A stretch of 64,000 nt of DNA. Source: Riptortus pedestris (taxonomy: Eukaryota; Arthropoda; Insecta; Hemiptera; Alydidae). The stretch is taken from NCBI GenBank assembly GCA_019009955.1, contig CM032233.1, forward strand, positions 113,319,501-113,383,500, read 5' to 3'. The notes under the pieces are model-generated. The model saw only the letters and a program-made list of their open reading frames with translations. It did not search any database and had not been told where the DNA came from. The position numbers and the translations under genes were made by a program. Within the stretch, counting starts at the first letter, position 1. Each line of letters begins with the position of its first letter. Shown one piece after another: positions 34,391-48,044 of this stretch.

Positions 34391-37115
34391 AATGGCATCC
34401 TTTATATCAAGCTTAGAACTTAGAATTTCTTTGCTTTTAGTTCATGTTGGCCTAAAAATAACTATTCATTTTGAGAATGTCTGTTAAGTAACTTGTGAAG
34501 GAAAAAAACAAAAAAAAATTAATATGTAATATTAACATAAAAAAATTAATAGTGGTTTTATCTTCATAATATAATTTTCTTATCATGTACAAATGTTGTT
34601 ACCTTCCTTTTAATTTGGGGATGGATAAAAAATTAGGATAAAATAAAACATTAATGTTTCAGCATCATTTTTAAGCTCATACCATTGCTTCCCATTTAAC
34701 TTATTCCAAAAATAATATACACACTTGAAAATAAAATAGATCAATGGCAGGGTCATATCTGTTGATTGTCCGTCCATATTGATCACGATGTGAATGCGGC
34801 CATGAAGGCTTTAGCATTTACTTGACCTGGGCATGAAAGGAGAGCTTATAGACTTCCTCATGTTCAGTCATCATGAATATTTTAATTAATAAAATATTTA
34901 AACTTTATTTAGAATATTTTGTGTAATAAATGGTTTACAAAATTGTTATCGATTGTTTTCATTTTTATAGATTTTCTTGTGAAGAATTATGACCATGAAA
35001 TTTGTTGGAAATAAAAGTTTGTTAAGTTATTTAAGTGAAATGAGTTTTACTCTTTCATTTGCCTTTTTATTGTTTTATAATTAGACATTTAATATTTGCA
35101 GGTACTTACTGTATTTAATAAAGTAGCTATATGTATTTTTAAAAATTAAAATTAATGCCTACTTTATGTTAAGAATAATCAGAACTTGTTATTTACAAAT
35201 TACTATCCCTGAAAGTAACCATCCTTTGAATGTTACATTGATTGGACATAATAATAAATTATAAATGAATGGTGTATGAGGTGACTAAGAAAAAAATATT
35301 ATAGGGGAAAATATTATTAAATATGAGATTTAAGGAGTGCCTCCTATTGGGATTTCAGAGTTAAATGTATCTACTTCTTTCCATTACATCTATCTATTAC
35401 TCATCTATTTTCAATTTTAAATATTTAAACACTAACTCTGACTACTTAACTAACTAGACTTTAATGAAAGAATTTTCATACAAAAAAATCCAAAAGTAGT
35501 GAATTGTATAACGAATGTTAAATCTATGTAGTTTCAGGCAAGCAGAGTTTGAATGAATAAATTGTTTTAAGAGTTCAAGAGAATTTAATGATCTGTGCAT
35601 TTTCAAGAATTGAACAATATTATAATGATACAATTAGTTATGAGATACTATTTCAGCATTCTTCGTGAAGTAATGAAAAGATAATTTAAACATAAAACTT
35701 TTTATTAAACAAACTCCAAATTAAATTTTAGTAGAACTTGAACTCGAACTAGGTCTTTTAAGGTATGCAAAACATAACCAATAAATTAATTAACTTATGT
35801 GTTTTTATTAAATTGGTTATGTTACAACAGCAACGTAAATTGGTTGTGTTGCTGCTACAATATTTGACTTCAAATTTGTGAAATGATCTCTTTAAAAAAT
35901 CAAAATCTAATTCATAGTTTAAAATAGGAACCACAACTGGATAAAGGAGAATTTTGAATTTGTGTGCCTTATTATTACTTGTTTATTTACAAATCGTAGG
36001 TGCTAAACTTTATGAAAATAAGTGAAATATTTCTCTTCTTTAAACAATCTGAATTTAAGAAACATCTCATGCTTTATGTATTTGTTGTTATTTGTTATTT
36101 AGTAACAACCACTTTATATGTCTATGACAGCCAATATATTTTTTGAAAAACATTACTTGTAAAAAAATAAAATTCTACTTCACACAATTGAGATACGTAA
36201 ACTCAATATCAAATTTCATTAATCAATATTGAAACGACAACTTTTAAGAAGGTATTCTTTAAAAAAAAAAAAATACTTATAATATTAAAATAATATTTTA
36301 ATTAAGCTGGTTTTCTATAAGGGAAAATTTTGATACAGAAATAGATATTTCTGATTGTGCTGCTTATTTTTAACCCAGTCAGGCCCAGGGTCTAGTGGAA
36401 ATGTCTATCCCATTAATTAAAAAATGGGATAACTCGTTATAGTAAGTACTAATCATAATAATCCCCCCACCTTTTTTTTTTTCTTTTTTCTTTTTTTCCC
36501 CCAAGTATGTTCCAACTTGTGGGCCTCTCCTAAATGAAGAGGAAATGGTCTAACTTCCTGCCATATTAGGAAGGCCAGCACTCCTCAAACTCGCTACCTT
36601 TGACTTTACTGTCCTGTGCTCTTCCCATTCGCCCATGCCTCTCTTTCAGGAAATACATACTCGATAATTATTGTTATAGTTTATACTTGTTCTCAGGCTA
36701 CTGGGCCTGCCTGCCAATATATTTACATTCAAGAGGGAAAGACACATACACCCTTAATATATATTACTTTTATTATAAAACTTAACCGTTGATTTCTATT
36801 TTATCGAACTACTAAATCTTATTATATTAAATCTTCTCATCTGATTTAAAATACTTATGTAAATCTCACTTTGTTTTTTGAAACACCAAGCTAAGGTGGT
36901 TGTCTTTGATATCGAATACTTTATTAGTCAATTGGCCCCAAATAGCTTCGATCTGTCTTCATAGTGTCTTTAGTTATATTACTAATTTTAGTCTCTCATC
37001 CATAGGATGGATGCTTATCAGCTAGAAAAAATATTAGGAAATAATACATAATTGAAATTCTTTTTTTTCATAACTCTGTCTTCCGGTTTCTTTTATTCAG
37101 TGTTTACTCAAAGTA
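34391..37115. other. Intergenic, nothing recognised
   Basis: AT-rich with poly(A) and poly(T) runs, and no ORF or repeat that can be supported. Confidence 0.4.
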
Positions 37116-38403
37116 TAGGGTTGGCAAATAAGTCCTTTCGGTTTTTTAAGTTGAAAGAAAACTATTGTATATTTTGAACATAATTTTTATTTTAATCTAC
37201 AATGTAATGTCCATTATTTTCTATTACTTTACCCCATCTCTCCATCAGCTGAATAATCCCATGCTCATAGAATGTCTGTGGTTTATTAGCGAAAAAATGA
37301 TCAAGGTGCTCCCTGACACCCTGTTCGTTTTCAAACCGTTTTCCACCTAAGGAATTTTGTAGAGACCGGAATAAGTGGTAGTCACTAGGAGCAAGGTCCG
37401 GTGAATAGGGAGGGTGGGGCAAAAGATCCCATCCAAGGGCTAACAATTTGTTGCGGGTGACTAACGAAGTGTGGGGCCTGGCATTATCATGATGGAAGAC
37501 GACACCCTTTTGATTTGCCAGTTCTGGGCATTTTCGTCGAATTGATTCATTCAATTTTGTTAATTGTGAGCAGTATAGAGTGGAATCGATTGATTTACCT
37601 TGTGGCAGCAGGTCATAAAAAATCACACCCTTGAAATCCCACCATACAGAAAGCATTATCTTCTTTGGGTGCAATCCCGCTTTAGATGTGGTTCCAGGTG
37701 GTTCGTTGCTAGGTCTCCAAGATTTTTTTCGCGCCACATTATCGTAGACAATCCACTTTTCATCCCCTGTCACAAGTCTTTTAAGAAATGGATCGTTTTC
37801 TGGACGTTTTCGCAGGGAATCGCAAATGGAAATGCGTTTTGCCAAGTTGGCTTCGGTCAGAGAGTGGGGGACCCAAACATCCAGCCTAGAAACGTAGCCG
37901 AGCTTCCGTAAATGATTTTCTACGCTTGTATGTGATATGTCTAGGGCCTCAGCAATGTCTCACACTGATTGGGAAGGATTTTGATCGACTATAGCCATAA
38001 CATCAATGCTTTCAATTTCTTGTGGATGACCAGGTCGTGGTGCGTCGTTTATGTCAAAATTCCCTGCCCTAAACTTGGCAAACCAATTTTGGCACGTGCG
38101 CTCTGTTAAGGCTTTATCCCCATAGACCCCGCATATTTTTTTATGAGCCTCTGCAGCTCCCTTTCCTTTTTTGAAATAATACAGCAAAATATGCCTATAA
38201 TGCAATAAATTACCGTCCATCTTCTCAGCTGGATCACAAACGCAATACTGACCTAATCTTAACAAGTGTCGACAGACATAACTGTTTACATATTACAAAT
38301 AGGATAAACAATCCTCTGTTGGGATTAATTGCATCAGATAAATGTGACATATTGTAAACAAAACATGAATACAAAAACCGAAAGGACTTATTTGCCAACC
38401 CTA
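37116..38403 (-). mobile_element. Nearly intact mariner element
   Basis: Terminal inverted repeats ggcaaataagtcctttcggt at 37121-37140 and its reverse complement at about 38379-38398 bracket the element, which begins (TA)TAGGGTTGGC and ends GCCAACCCTA(TA). Length (~1.29 kb) is normal for a mariner. TA lies at both edges, consistent with a TA target duplication. Confidence 0.95.
37192..38220 (-). pseudogene. Mariner transposase, 342 codons with a single in-frame stop
   Basis: It starts MDGNLLHYRHILLYYFKKGK at 38220 and ends GHYIVD before TAG at 37192. The N-terminal paired HTH region runs to about residue 110. Catalytic residues are present: first Asp in VTGDEKWIVYDN, second in VVFHHDNARPH, third in YSPDLAPSDYHLF, with 34 residues between the last two (DD34D). 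The linker motif WVPHSL is present. The only lesion is a TGA at about 37960 (in the SQSV-stop-DIAEAL context), where an Arg CGA is likely, as from one C-to-T change. Both flanking parts are in the same frame. A full-length family member would be about 345 aa. Confidence 0.95.
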
Positions 38404-39076
38404 TATTTTTAGAAGACCTATTATAATACATAGATCAGAAGTATTAACTTCCATAAAGCCAATTGCCCACAGTGGACAGAAAACTGATATCAATATTTTT
38501 ATTTAAGTTTTATACTTATCGATTATTTTATTTCATATTATCACTCCTTATAGGCTAAAAGCATAATTCCATCAAGGTTTCTTATTTATCTGATTTTTAA
38601 TTGAATTCTATTGAAATACTGCAAATTATCAAGAAAAAACTTTAATCTTTGTTATGGGGAAAATATATAGAATTACTTATTTTAAAAAAAAATCGAAATA
38701 TTACATTAGTGGTACTATGGAATAGTTGACCAGCTATTTTCAAGAATGTTAAATTCTAAATATCTCTTCCCTTCATTTATGACCAATAATCTAAGTGCAC
38801 CTAAAAAGAAAAATTTCAATGTAGTGGGTGATTAATGAAAGTCCTGTTTAAGCCTCTGATTTTACCTCAGATGGGTATCCATTCAGGTCTGACACCTAAA
38901 AAAAGTAATAAAAAAGAGTTATTCAGGAAATCAAAAAAAGTTCTTGTATTTCCCATTATGCTCACCAATCTTACTTTGTTTTCATAATTTGCAATACAAT
39001 CTATTGTTCAATCCAAGTAAACAATTAAAACATTTTTCATTATGTGTATCAGTTTTATTTATTTATTTTAATATGA

Positions 39077-39079
<3 letters not shown>

Positions 39080-39121
<42 letters not shown>
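39080..39121. repeat. TA microsatellite
   Basis: About 21 TA repeats; no Helentron-like terminal block follows it here. Confidence 0.9.
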
Positions 39122-39124
<3 letters not shown>

Positions 39125-41287
39125 AATGATCTATATTAAAGTTTTGAATTTAAAATGTTAACAAATGAAGCATGTTATATATGTACTCACAAATTATTCT
39201 TAAATGTCAAACTCTGCAATTATTGAAGTAGACAATATTTTTTAATATTAATCATTTTAATTTTATTTACAGTTTATGTTTACTAAGCAATAATTATAAC
39301 TGAAAGACAATAAACTGAGTATGTACTTGTAATAAAACTGGCATGTCCAAATGTCTTACCAGTCAGTCTGTAGACGTTGGTTGTTTTGCTATCTTTGTGA
39401 TGTGTTTTATTTTGATAATAATTAATAATTTAATTACTTTTAGAGAGAAAATTATTGAAATTATTTACTGACGGTATATTCCGTCCTAAAAATCCATAAA
39501 ATACAGTGTTTTTAAAATTTTTATTTTGTGCATTAACCCGTCATATTAAAACCTTGAAGTGTCTTTTATATCCAGGAATGATTAAATATATCTTCCTCTC
39601 TTCAGAATTATTGTGAATAACACTAATGAATCTATTCTAAAGTTTGTATAATCTTTTAGTGTTCCCTTGCTCGCTAGGTAAATTATCATTTTAAAATATT
39701 TTTTGTTTTTGTGAAATAAAGGTTGAAATATTTTTTTTAAAATGTATATAATGAGGCAATAAAGAATAACTATTTAAGTGATTATGATATACAATTTATA
39801 ATGTAGCAAAATAGAATGGGTTAGTTTATTCCTGTGTTTTAGCAATGAGAGTTTTATATTAGACATAAAATAGAAGTTAGACATATTCAGTTTAATCAAA
39901 ATATGTTAACATATTGCTAGGTTAGTGAAATCAACTTTTTTTATGTTAAGAGGAGGAGTTATATATATTTATTTCCTGTTTATTTTCTTCTATCTTATGG
40001 ATTTATTTTTATTATGGTTAATTGTGTTATATCTTTGTTGTTACGTAGGTTAGTAATACAGTTGGTGTTTGATGCAGGAACTTTTATTTGTTTAATTTAT
40101 TTTCGTGGATTGTGACACATTTCTAATGAACAGTATATTATTTTCAAGTGGATTTTGATAATCTGTAAATAATTATTTATTCAAGTCATTGTATTTCATT
40201 AAATTTATAAGTTACAATTATTGTCATACTATTCAATTAATTTAGATTTTCCATAGTATTCTGGATAGTGCAGAAATCCTCATGTGTACATATTAAAAAA
40301 TTGTTTGTTTTCTCATTGGAGAAGTTTCCGCTTTATAATATACCTTAGTTAAAAATTTAGATTTCACAATAAATTATACGACGGAATTTATTTCGTTGTA
40401 CACCATTAACAATGTGCCTTTGTGTAGTAGAATGCTATTACAGTTATGCAATAATAATTATGAGAATTTTATGGGTTTTGAGAACTTGCATTAGAGATAT
40501 TTGTTCCCATTTTATTGAAGTAGTTACTTTCCTTTTAATGCAATTTTAATTCAATCAACTACATTTTATGTATTTTTTTTGTAGTGAGCATTAATAGTAG
40601 ATTTAAAATAAACAAATATGAAGCGTTTTGTAATTTATTATTCCAGTCTTTTCTTTACTTTTGATTTTACTAACTATATTACTTCATTTTGTGTTTCATT
40701 TACGGTACTTAAAAAAGTAAATTTCTATTTAATATTTTATTTATTTTAATTAGTGTTAAAATTATTGTTAGATGTGAAAATTGTCAGAATTAAAATTCAT
40801 TTAGTTTGTACCTATTTTCATGTAATGCTGGTTTTACTGTGATTAAATTTTTAATTTATTTATTGATAAAAATATACAATTACAAATTTGGCATAGGAGA
40901 TTTCATCAATTTTTTTATTTCAAATAAAATATCAAAGATTTTCTTTAATATAACTTCTGGAATGATTGATCATTACACTTTTTATAGTTGGACTAAATTA
41001 CTCTGCCAAAATTATATATCTAAAAAGTAAATAAGAACTTTACTTCAAATTAAGAAAGAAAGTGACAATGAATGTATTGATATGAGGTATTCATTACTAA
41101 TTGGAATTAAACGTTTTATTAACATAGTTGAATAGTTTTATTGTTTTATAATTTAATGTGATTTTTTTTTATCTTATTTCTTTTCTACTTAATCCATTCA
41201 ATGCAATGCATATTATTCCTTAACTTCTCCCCCTCCCTTTTCTTCTATCAATCACATACAAACACAAACTCTCTCTTTCTCTTCTCT

Positions 41288-41289
41288 CG

Positions 41290-41331
<42 letters not shown>
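41288..41331. repeat. CT/CA compound microsatellite
   Basis: Runs of CT followed directly by CA. Confidence 0.9.
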
Positions 41332-42169
41332 ACAATGTTTTGAAGTACTTAACACTTTCTTTGTGGTTTCTTGAAAGTAGCACTTAAAAATGAAAGTAGC
41401 TCTCTTGTAATGTTAGAGATTTTGTATATTTTGGGAGGTCTACAATTATGATAATCAATTTCATAAGTCCTAGTATTACTGATGTTTACATTATCTTATA
41501 CCAGCAGTCTTTAATATTCTTTGCTATTAAGTAAGCTATTTTCTGTGATTTTATATCAAAATGCCTAATAATAATCATCAGCAGGCCTGTGATGAAATTG
41601 GCATTCTCACCGATGTGAATAATTGAAATAAATATGTATATTTTTTATCGAGTGTTTGTGTATTTCCTTTAGCCATTTTAGGAGAGGGTGGTTGGCTTCT
41701 CTTTTATAATAATTACTCCTATCATGAGAAAAGAATTCATTTTTTATTTTTATTTGGGTTACCTGAAGAGTGTTTGCATGGACAGTCATTCCATAAATTT
41801 TCTATATGTCATTCATTTTATGACTAAACATATTTCAAGTTATCACAATTACAAAATGCATCACTAACATTATTATTTGAATGTTGTTTTCATGTTCAAT
41901 AAGTGGTTGCTGTCTTCTTTTTTCATATTCAGGGACTAGGTTCAGCCATATTTTTTCTGCTCTTACCAGGAACCATTTTTATAACATGATTCTAACACAG
42001 TCTGCCCTTCATTACCCAGATACCAACTGAGAAATACACATTCAATAGTTTTGCTGTTGTTTCTGATTCCTCACCTCTTCTGCTCTTTATCTGGATGACC
42101 CCTTTAGGGTTTCTCTTCCAAGGCAGATGCATATTGGATTTTGATTATTTCATAATCCTTATTTTGGTT

Positions 42170-42324
42170 CAATTTCAGCCATTAACGAAGTTGATATTTT
42201 AATTTATATAAAACTTTTAAATATCTAGTTTGGTAATGATCAAACAATAATAGCGACTACTAGAGACAGATATATTAACAAATATATATTTTTTAAAGCC
42301 TTAAGGGAAATCGGCTAAAAGAGC
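42170..42324 (-). mobile_element. Helentron-like element, internally deleted 5' end
   Basis: Body phrases (tttaaatatctagtttggta, atgatcaaac) run through a short TA-rich tract. The sequence then jumps directly to ccttaagggaaatcggctaaaa, the palindromic 5' terminus of the family. Confidence 0.65.
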
Positions 42325-42452
42325 ATTCAAATCCTAGTTATTAGTTACCTGTTACTCATATCATCCAAAGACTAGCCATCCATGTTAGAGCAGTTAAAAT
42401 TTGATTAATGCATAATTTACTCTACCAGAAAATGATAGGAAGGATAAAGGCC

Positions 42453-42905
42453 ATCATGCAGGGGCTGCGTTAACTAAGCAGATTTTCCACTTGCTGGCAT
42501 GACATAAATTTTCTATATCTAAGAAGAAAAATTGATGAGACAAGGTGGGTGTTTAATGAGGGCTGAAAACAAGAAAATCCGAATAACTCGCTTAATATTT
42601 AAGCTAAAACAAAATGAATAAAGGGACAATTGTGGAGCATCAATGGTTTAACAAGATTAATTATATACCATAAAATGTTTTGATACAACCTATAATGATG
42701 GAGGTATTTTGAATTTTCGATTTCCCCTCCCTCAACACCCCTCCCCCTTATCCTAGTCCAGTTTCAGCCAATCACTAGTGTAATCTTTAGTGTTGAATAA
42801 AACAGTTAAATATCGAGTATAGATCAAATAAACACCACTGTTTTCATTGGACCTTTACGTGAGATGAATGAATATATTCGCGGTGGGACGTAATCGAAAA
42901 AATTT
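42453..42905 (-). mobile_element. Helentron-like element, 3' end and body
   Basis: The hairpin-end block catgcaggggctgcgttaac followed by taagcagattttccac (from 42453) leads into the family body with caacacccctcccc and gttaaatatcgagtat. A second decayed hairpin-end block occurs at about 43028-43060 (gtccgatctgcataaattaag). Confidence 0.7.
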
Positions 42906-43089
42906 CTATGAGTAAGAGGCCTTTAATAAACTCGATATTTTACCTTTTCTTGTAAAACTAATTATGCTCGTTAATTACCGGATCCGGACGAGGGGTAGAG
43001 GGGGTTTAAGGAAAGAATAAAATACAAAAGTCCGATCTGCATAAATTAAGCAGATTCCCCACTTGTTGGAATGACACTCATCTCGGAGA

Positions 43090-45560
43090 GTGAATCTTGG
43101 ATCCTTGTGTCCGCACGCCTTTCATCCTTGCAGGTGAAGAAGAAGAGGTTTTACAGTCATTCTCTGACTGCTGTACGGAGAAAATAAGAGAGATCCAGTA
43201 TACTTCTACTAAAATCGGTTGATTCCCTAGCCGTTTCCTCCAGAGGGCCAAGGGATTTGGTTTCAACCGAAAACTTTCCTGACACCTCTCGTCAAACTAT
43301 CAGCCGTGATGACGGCTGATATGTTCCTTGTGCAAAACGCCCTCCCGACCCAGGCATACATCTGCATGTCATCAAACGGCCCTTCTCCGGGCCAACATCC
43401 TTTCCTCCTTCATAGGATTTCCCACAACTAGCAACAGCTAAACACCCCCGTAAGAAAGCCCCTTTTAAAAACAGCGTCAAAAATCAACCCTAGACACATA
43501 GCCTGAAAACCCACGTCCTGCTAAAACCATTTGAAGGCTTTTATATGACTTTCCGAGTAAGACCTTCACCGATATGTCCCCTGACCACTAGGCGCGTCCC
43601 CGCCCATACAGCTAACCCTACCACTGGCGCTACCACCCAGGATCTATCCCCACACAGTCCATTCCCTCCACCTTCGCCCGGGCTGATGCCATGGGGACGG
43701 AAGGACAATTTGAGCAGCTAAAGCGCAGAGAGCGAGTTAACAGCGAAGGATTCCAAATCCAAAAGTGAAGGAGGAAAGGAAAGGGCACACCAGCTTAATG
43801 CGGCACCTAACCCTACGCCCACAAATAATCCATTCTATGCTCTCTCTAAAGAACCAAAAGAAAAAGTCACCCCCCCCCTCCTCCTCCTATATTACTGGCA
43901 AAGCTGAATATCTGCCATCAGATATTGCCCCACCTTTTAAAGGGAACAACAGAACCGAGTTTAGAATATATTCCACGGCCCGTGAAATCCCCATCCTCCC
44001 GGACACACCAGAAGGACACTCAGTAATATGAGCACTGTTCCAAAGCCCACTTAACAAGGTCCATCGCCATACGTTTGCTCCGCGAGGTACCAAACGGAAT
44101 GAATAATATCTAATATTAGGATATGATGAAGGGCCTCCGCACACTCATCAAATTCACACAAAGTCCATGAAAAGTAATGGTCAGTTACTATTCGAACATT
44201 AATTTCAATTTTAATTCTGCCAAAGACCAAACTTGACATTCTACTCGCGAAATTCAACCCTACCTTGGCCGTGTTAAGTGATACCCGCCACACTCCCGGT
44301 AAATGGTTACGGTGACCGTCTATCACGTCATCAGAGTGGACATAGATGGCATCGTGGATAAGTAGGTAGAGGGGCTAGCCATACTAGTGAGAAATGGCAC
44401 CCCATTTAAGGCCGTCAACCCCTTCCCTGGATCAGAAATAATACCTGATTACAATAAACGCCCACTTTTCCGGCCTGTCATATACCTTCACCAGCCTCTA
44501 TAGACGGCCTTAAGCCGAAGCAGCCCTTCTCCAAACCCTGCTGGATTTTGCTCAGACCAACAGAAGACACACAATTTTAGGTGACCTGAACATTAGACAA
44601 TTGTCTTGGAATAACGTTCAAGCCACCGATTAAGGCATTACAGGCTGGTATTCTACCTTCAACTTAGCGTATCCTAACTCCCACACTTATAGACCACCCC
44701 TATTCATGTCTGCTGTAAACCTTCTACTTACTGGAACCCCGCACTTAGTGTCAGAATGTCTGGCTTTGAACTTTGTCTGTAGTTACCACCGACCAGTTGT
44801 GTATAAACTGTGAGGTTGCCCCCCCCCCCCCCCCAGACACAGCTTACTCGTTTCACAAAGCGGACTAGAAACGTTACAAGACCTTATGTATGAGAACTTA
44901 CAGGCGTTCACTGCCATCAGTGACGCCCAAACGTTTGATGTGAGGATTCATGAGTTCACCAAGATCATTATCGATGCTGTAGACGTCGCCACTCCCAAAT
45001 TCTTTAACTCCGCCCAAGGATTAAAAACCCCACCAGAGCACATACAATAATTAGGCAGCGGAACAACATCAAGAACACTTGGTACCGGACTAAGAATCCC
45101 CCTCCTCCCTGTTCTTAATTCCCTTACCACCCTAATCCGCTCTCTGATGACCCAGTGTCATCAAAAGGCAGTCTATTCGTCTCCAGGCCAACGGAAAAGT
45201 GATGACCGTAAGGACCAGGCTGAGAATCTGCCGACTCATATGTCCTGTGACAGCGATGATGCGACGAGGAAAGAACAGGAAGGAAACTTCATGTTCAACT
45301 CACCAAAGCAGCTGAATGCCATTTTGCGCCGCACCAATAGAGGAAAATCCCCGGTCTGGACAGGGTACAGTACATACTCCTGCACCAGGTTCCACGAAGG
45401 TCACTCTCCTTTCTCAACTACCTCCTCAACTCCTGCCCCCGTCTCCTCTATTTCCCCCACAATGGAAACACGCCATTTTGGTCCCAGTCCTCAAATCCTT
45501 TAAGAACGTCCCTTGACCATTTCAGACCCGTAAGCCTTTTCTCACATATCCCTAAGATAT
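43090..45560 (+). pseudogene. Heavily decayed non-LTR retrotransposon (Jockey/R1-like)
   Basis: The region is distinctly GC-richer than its flanks. Readable islands on the + strand are DGIVDK and LAILVRNGTPFKAV (about 44346-44410), then HTILGDLN (about 44568, endonuclease GD-N motif), and WKHAILVPVLKSFKN (about 45463-45510). The last is the first conserved block of LINE reverse transcriptases. Frames change repeatedly and stops are many. A C run at 44819-44834 lies inside. No single ORF should be annotated. The clade is a guess from the endonuclease and RT wording. Confidence 0.6.
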
Positions 45561-45712
45561 TGGAGAACTTCATGTTATAGGATCTCTTTGTAGTAAACAT
45601 TTATATCCTCTTTGGCGAGGTTATGTAATCAGCCATTAATAAAGAGTTAGTTATGATCTGTTCATCATTGAGTTAACATCTATTTGGTTAGGCTAGTGTT
45701 AAACCTTAAAAC

Positions 45713-46198
45713 ATGGCGCAGTCCGAGGTTATACGGCAAGGAATGGTTAAGCTGCCACCAAATTTATGCCTTGCAGAAGAGGAAGTTGCGGCAGAGTGGA
45801 AATTCTGGAAGCAAGCCTTCAATGACTTCCTAATTACAACTGGACAGGATGAATTTCCAGATAAGTTAAAATTATCATTATTAAGGAACATGATGGGCCC
45901 AGGAGCAGCTCGTATTGTGGCTACTTTTCCGTTGACTGATAGCGGTAGTTATAATAAAGTTATTGACACCATTGATAAGTATGCTAATCCTCGTTCAAAT
46001 GTAGCATTTGACAGATTTATGTTCAATGCGCGCTTACAAAAAGAAAATGAACCCTTTGACCAATTTCTTACCGATTGCAGACGACTTTTAAAATCATGCA
46101 ACTTTAGTGATACAACTAACGAACCCTTAGGGGATCAATTATTAAGGGATAAGATAGTGCACGGGGTTAATGATAAAGGCCTCAAAAGGCATTACTAA
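45713..46198 (+). pseudogene. gypsy gag (capsid)
   Basis: An open frame of 161 codons opens MAQSEVIRQGMVKLPPNLCL. The order is WKFWKQAFNDFL, then LRNMMGPGAARIV, then FDRFMFNARLQKENEPFDQF, then RDKIVHGVND. This matches the Gag capsid of K02A2.6-like gypsy elements, which assembles the particle and packages the RNA. The frame closes soon after KGLKRHY, earlier than in intact elements, and the remainder continues in another frame through 46288. The related but older element in RNF11 intron 2 belongs to the same group. Confidence 0.85.
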
Positions 46199-46782
46199 GG
46201 CAAAACAGTCTTACCTCAATTAATACGATTAAATTTTGTCCGGCAATTGAGCAGAGCAGGCTTCAAGTAGAGAAGCTTAATTCCACCTTGCACAATGTTT
46301 CAGTTGTACGGCCTAAAGCTAATAACTTCAAAAGTGTTACACGCAGTGAAAATCTGGAACAGTCTGTTTTCCAATGTACCAGGTGTCAGGGTAAACATGG
46401 ACCTCGCCAATGCCCTGCATTTGAGAAAATCTGTAGGAACTGTGGACAGAAAAATCATTTCGCTTCTGGGTGTCGTTCAAAGAAAAGAAAATCTATAGAA
46501 CATGAATCTGAGGAATCAGGTAATATGGATAGTGATTCAAATTTAAATTGTTGGACTGTACAGAAAAATCTCAATGATAAATCTAATTTTTGGTATGTAA
46601 AAATGATGATAGAGGATGTCGTATTAAAGTACAAGCTAGACACAGGAGCTGATATTAGTGTAATGCCATTAAAAGTGTTTAAAAGAATTAATAAATCCAC
46701 CGGTATTGAACCCAATGTACACATGTTAAGTTGGAAGGTTTCAATGGGTCTATATCGATACATATTGGAAAGGTTACTTTAA
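46199..46782 (+). pseudogene. gypsy nucleocapsid zinc knuckles and aspartic protease
   Basis: The frame from 46288 holds two CCHC-type knuckles: CTRCQGKHGPRQC, and CRNCGQKNHFASGC. They precede a basic stretch (RSKKRK). The retropepsin active site YKLDTGADISVMPL lies at about 46633. The frame ends at 46782 within the protease, after a shift, and decayed protease sequence runs to about 46865. The knuckles bind the element's RNA and the protease processes its polyprotein. Confidence 0.85.
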
Positions 46783-46979
46783 AATGTGAATATAAAGGGA
46801 AGGTTCCATTTGAAGATTTCATGATCATTAATGGAAATAGTATGTTATTAGGGCTGCCTGGTTGTTAGCTTTAAATTTAGTTCACAGGGTAAAACCAGTC
46901 TCAAAAACAAGTTCATCTGAAACTGAAAAGTTCGTAGAGTGTAATAAAGATGTAAGATAAGAGGAAAGAAATATTTTTC

Positions 46980-47316
46980 AGTCTTTGGCCTTTCAGAAGA
47001 TTTCCATCAGCTGCCTCTCACGGAGGAGTCTTCGTGGAAGTTCTGTTTTGCTACACGTTTGGTGTCTTCAGGTACCTAGTGCTACCTTTCGGGGTGTCAA
47101 ATGCACCTGAAGAGTTTCAGGAGGCTGTCGAAAAGTATTTTGGTAATATCGAAAATGTTCAAATTTGGATTGATGATATTCTGGTCTTCGGAGAATCGAA
47201 GGAAGCTCATGATATTGCGGTGGAAAAGGTAATGAAAAGAGCTCGGAGTAGTCTTTAACGCCTTTAACAAAGACAAAGTACAATATCGTCGAAGAGAAGT
47301 TCGTTATGTCGGTCAC
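46980..47316 (+). pseudogene. gypsy reverse transcriptase, palm part
   Basis: FGLSEDFHQLPL, then VFRYLVLPFGVSNAPEEFQ, then IWIDDILVFG. The last is the catalytic YxDD box, here WIDD. The N-terminal fingers (the usual LNK.L.RP...) are deleted between the protease and 46980. The frame shifts at about 47255 and picks up again as YRRREVRYVGHLF. Confidence 0.85.
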
Positions 47317-48044
47317 TTGTTCAGCGAAAATGGAATGAAGATAGACCCGAAACGTGCAGAAGCCCTTCTCAAATTAGAATCACCAAAAAGCAGAGAAGAA
47401 CTGCAGCGAATCATAGGTTCCTTCAACTACATTAGAAAGTATGTCCCAAAGATGGCTGATCTGATGGCACCGTTAACGAAACTATTAAATAAAAATACTG
47501 AATGGATTTGGTCACCCCTTCAGGAAAAAGCTTTCCTAAACTTGAAACATTTTATTAGTAATGCACCAGTTTTAGCATCCTTTGACCCAAAGAAGAAAGT
47601 TGTTTTGCAGTCTGATGCTAGATGTAATATGAAGTTGGTGGCATGGGCTTCTAGACAGATGAATCCATCAGAATTGAATTATAGCCAGTCTGAAAAAGAG
47701 ATGCTTGCAATATTCTTTGGCTGCAGCAAGTTCCACCGGTATATATATGGTTGCCTGTTATTGATGTCCATTGTGATCACAAGCCTCTGTCAGCGATTAT
47801 GTTGAAACATATGAGTAAAATTGGTCATACAAGACTTCAACGGTTCTGGCTCAAACTCCTTCGTTATCATTTAAACGTTATTTATGTTCCCGGTAAAAAC
47901 CTTCATTTTCCTGATATGCTTTCCAGAAATTTTCTAAAAGAAGCTGAAGAAGACGCTGATATGCTTGAAATGGTGCAGAATGTCAGCAAACATTTACCAC
48001 TCACTTTAATAAATTTCCGTTTACTCAACTTTGTCCTAGGCTAA
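47317..48044 (+). pseudogene. gypsy RT thumb, connection and RNase H
   Basis: The 47317-47805 frame has ENGMKIDPKRAEALL, IIGSFNYIRKYVPKMADLM and VLASFDPKKKVVLQSDA (start of RNase H). A small deletion follows, then AWASRQMNPSELNYSQSEKE and FHRYIYG. A shift near 47750 moves to VHCDHKPLSAIM, RLQRFWLKLLRY and VIYVPGKNLHFPDMLSR. The RNase H would remove RNA from the RNA-DNA hybrid. The frame then runs into the foreign insertion at about 48002. Confidence 0.85.

Larger units (their letters stand above)
38404..42169. other. Intergenic, nothing recognised except microsatellites
   Basis: AT-rich. A (TA)n tract lies at 39080-39121 and (CT)n/(CA)n at 41288-41331. No coding region or transposon was recognised. 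Confidence 0.4.

Noticed and set aside
36520..36640. tRNA-derived SINE on the minus strand
   Set aside because: Only a vague likeness to the SINE head; no A or B box and no matching tail.
43887..44326. Minus-strand frames of 85-91 codons in the GC-rich block
   Set aside because: They are antisense to a decayed + strand LINE and carry no motif of their own.
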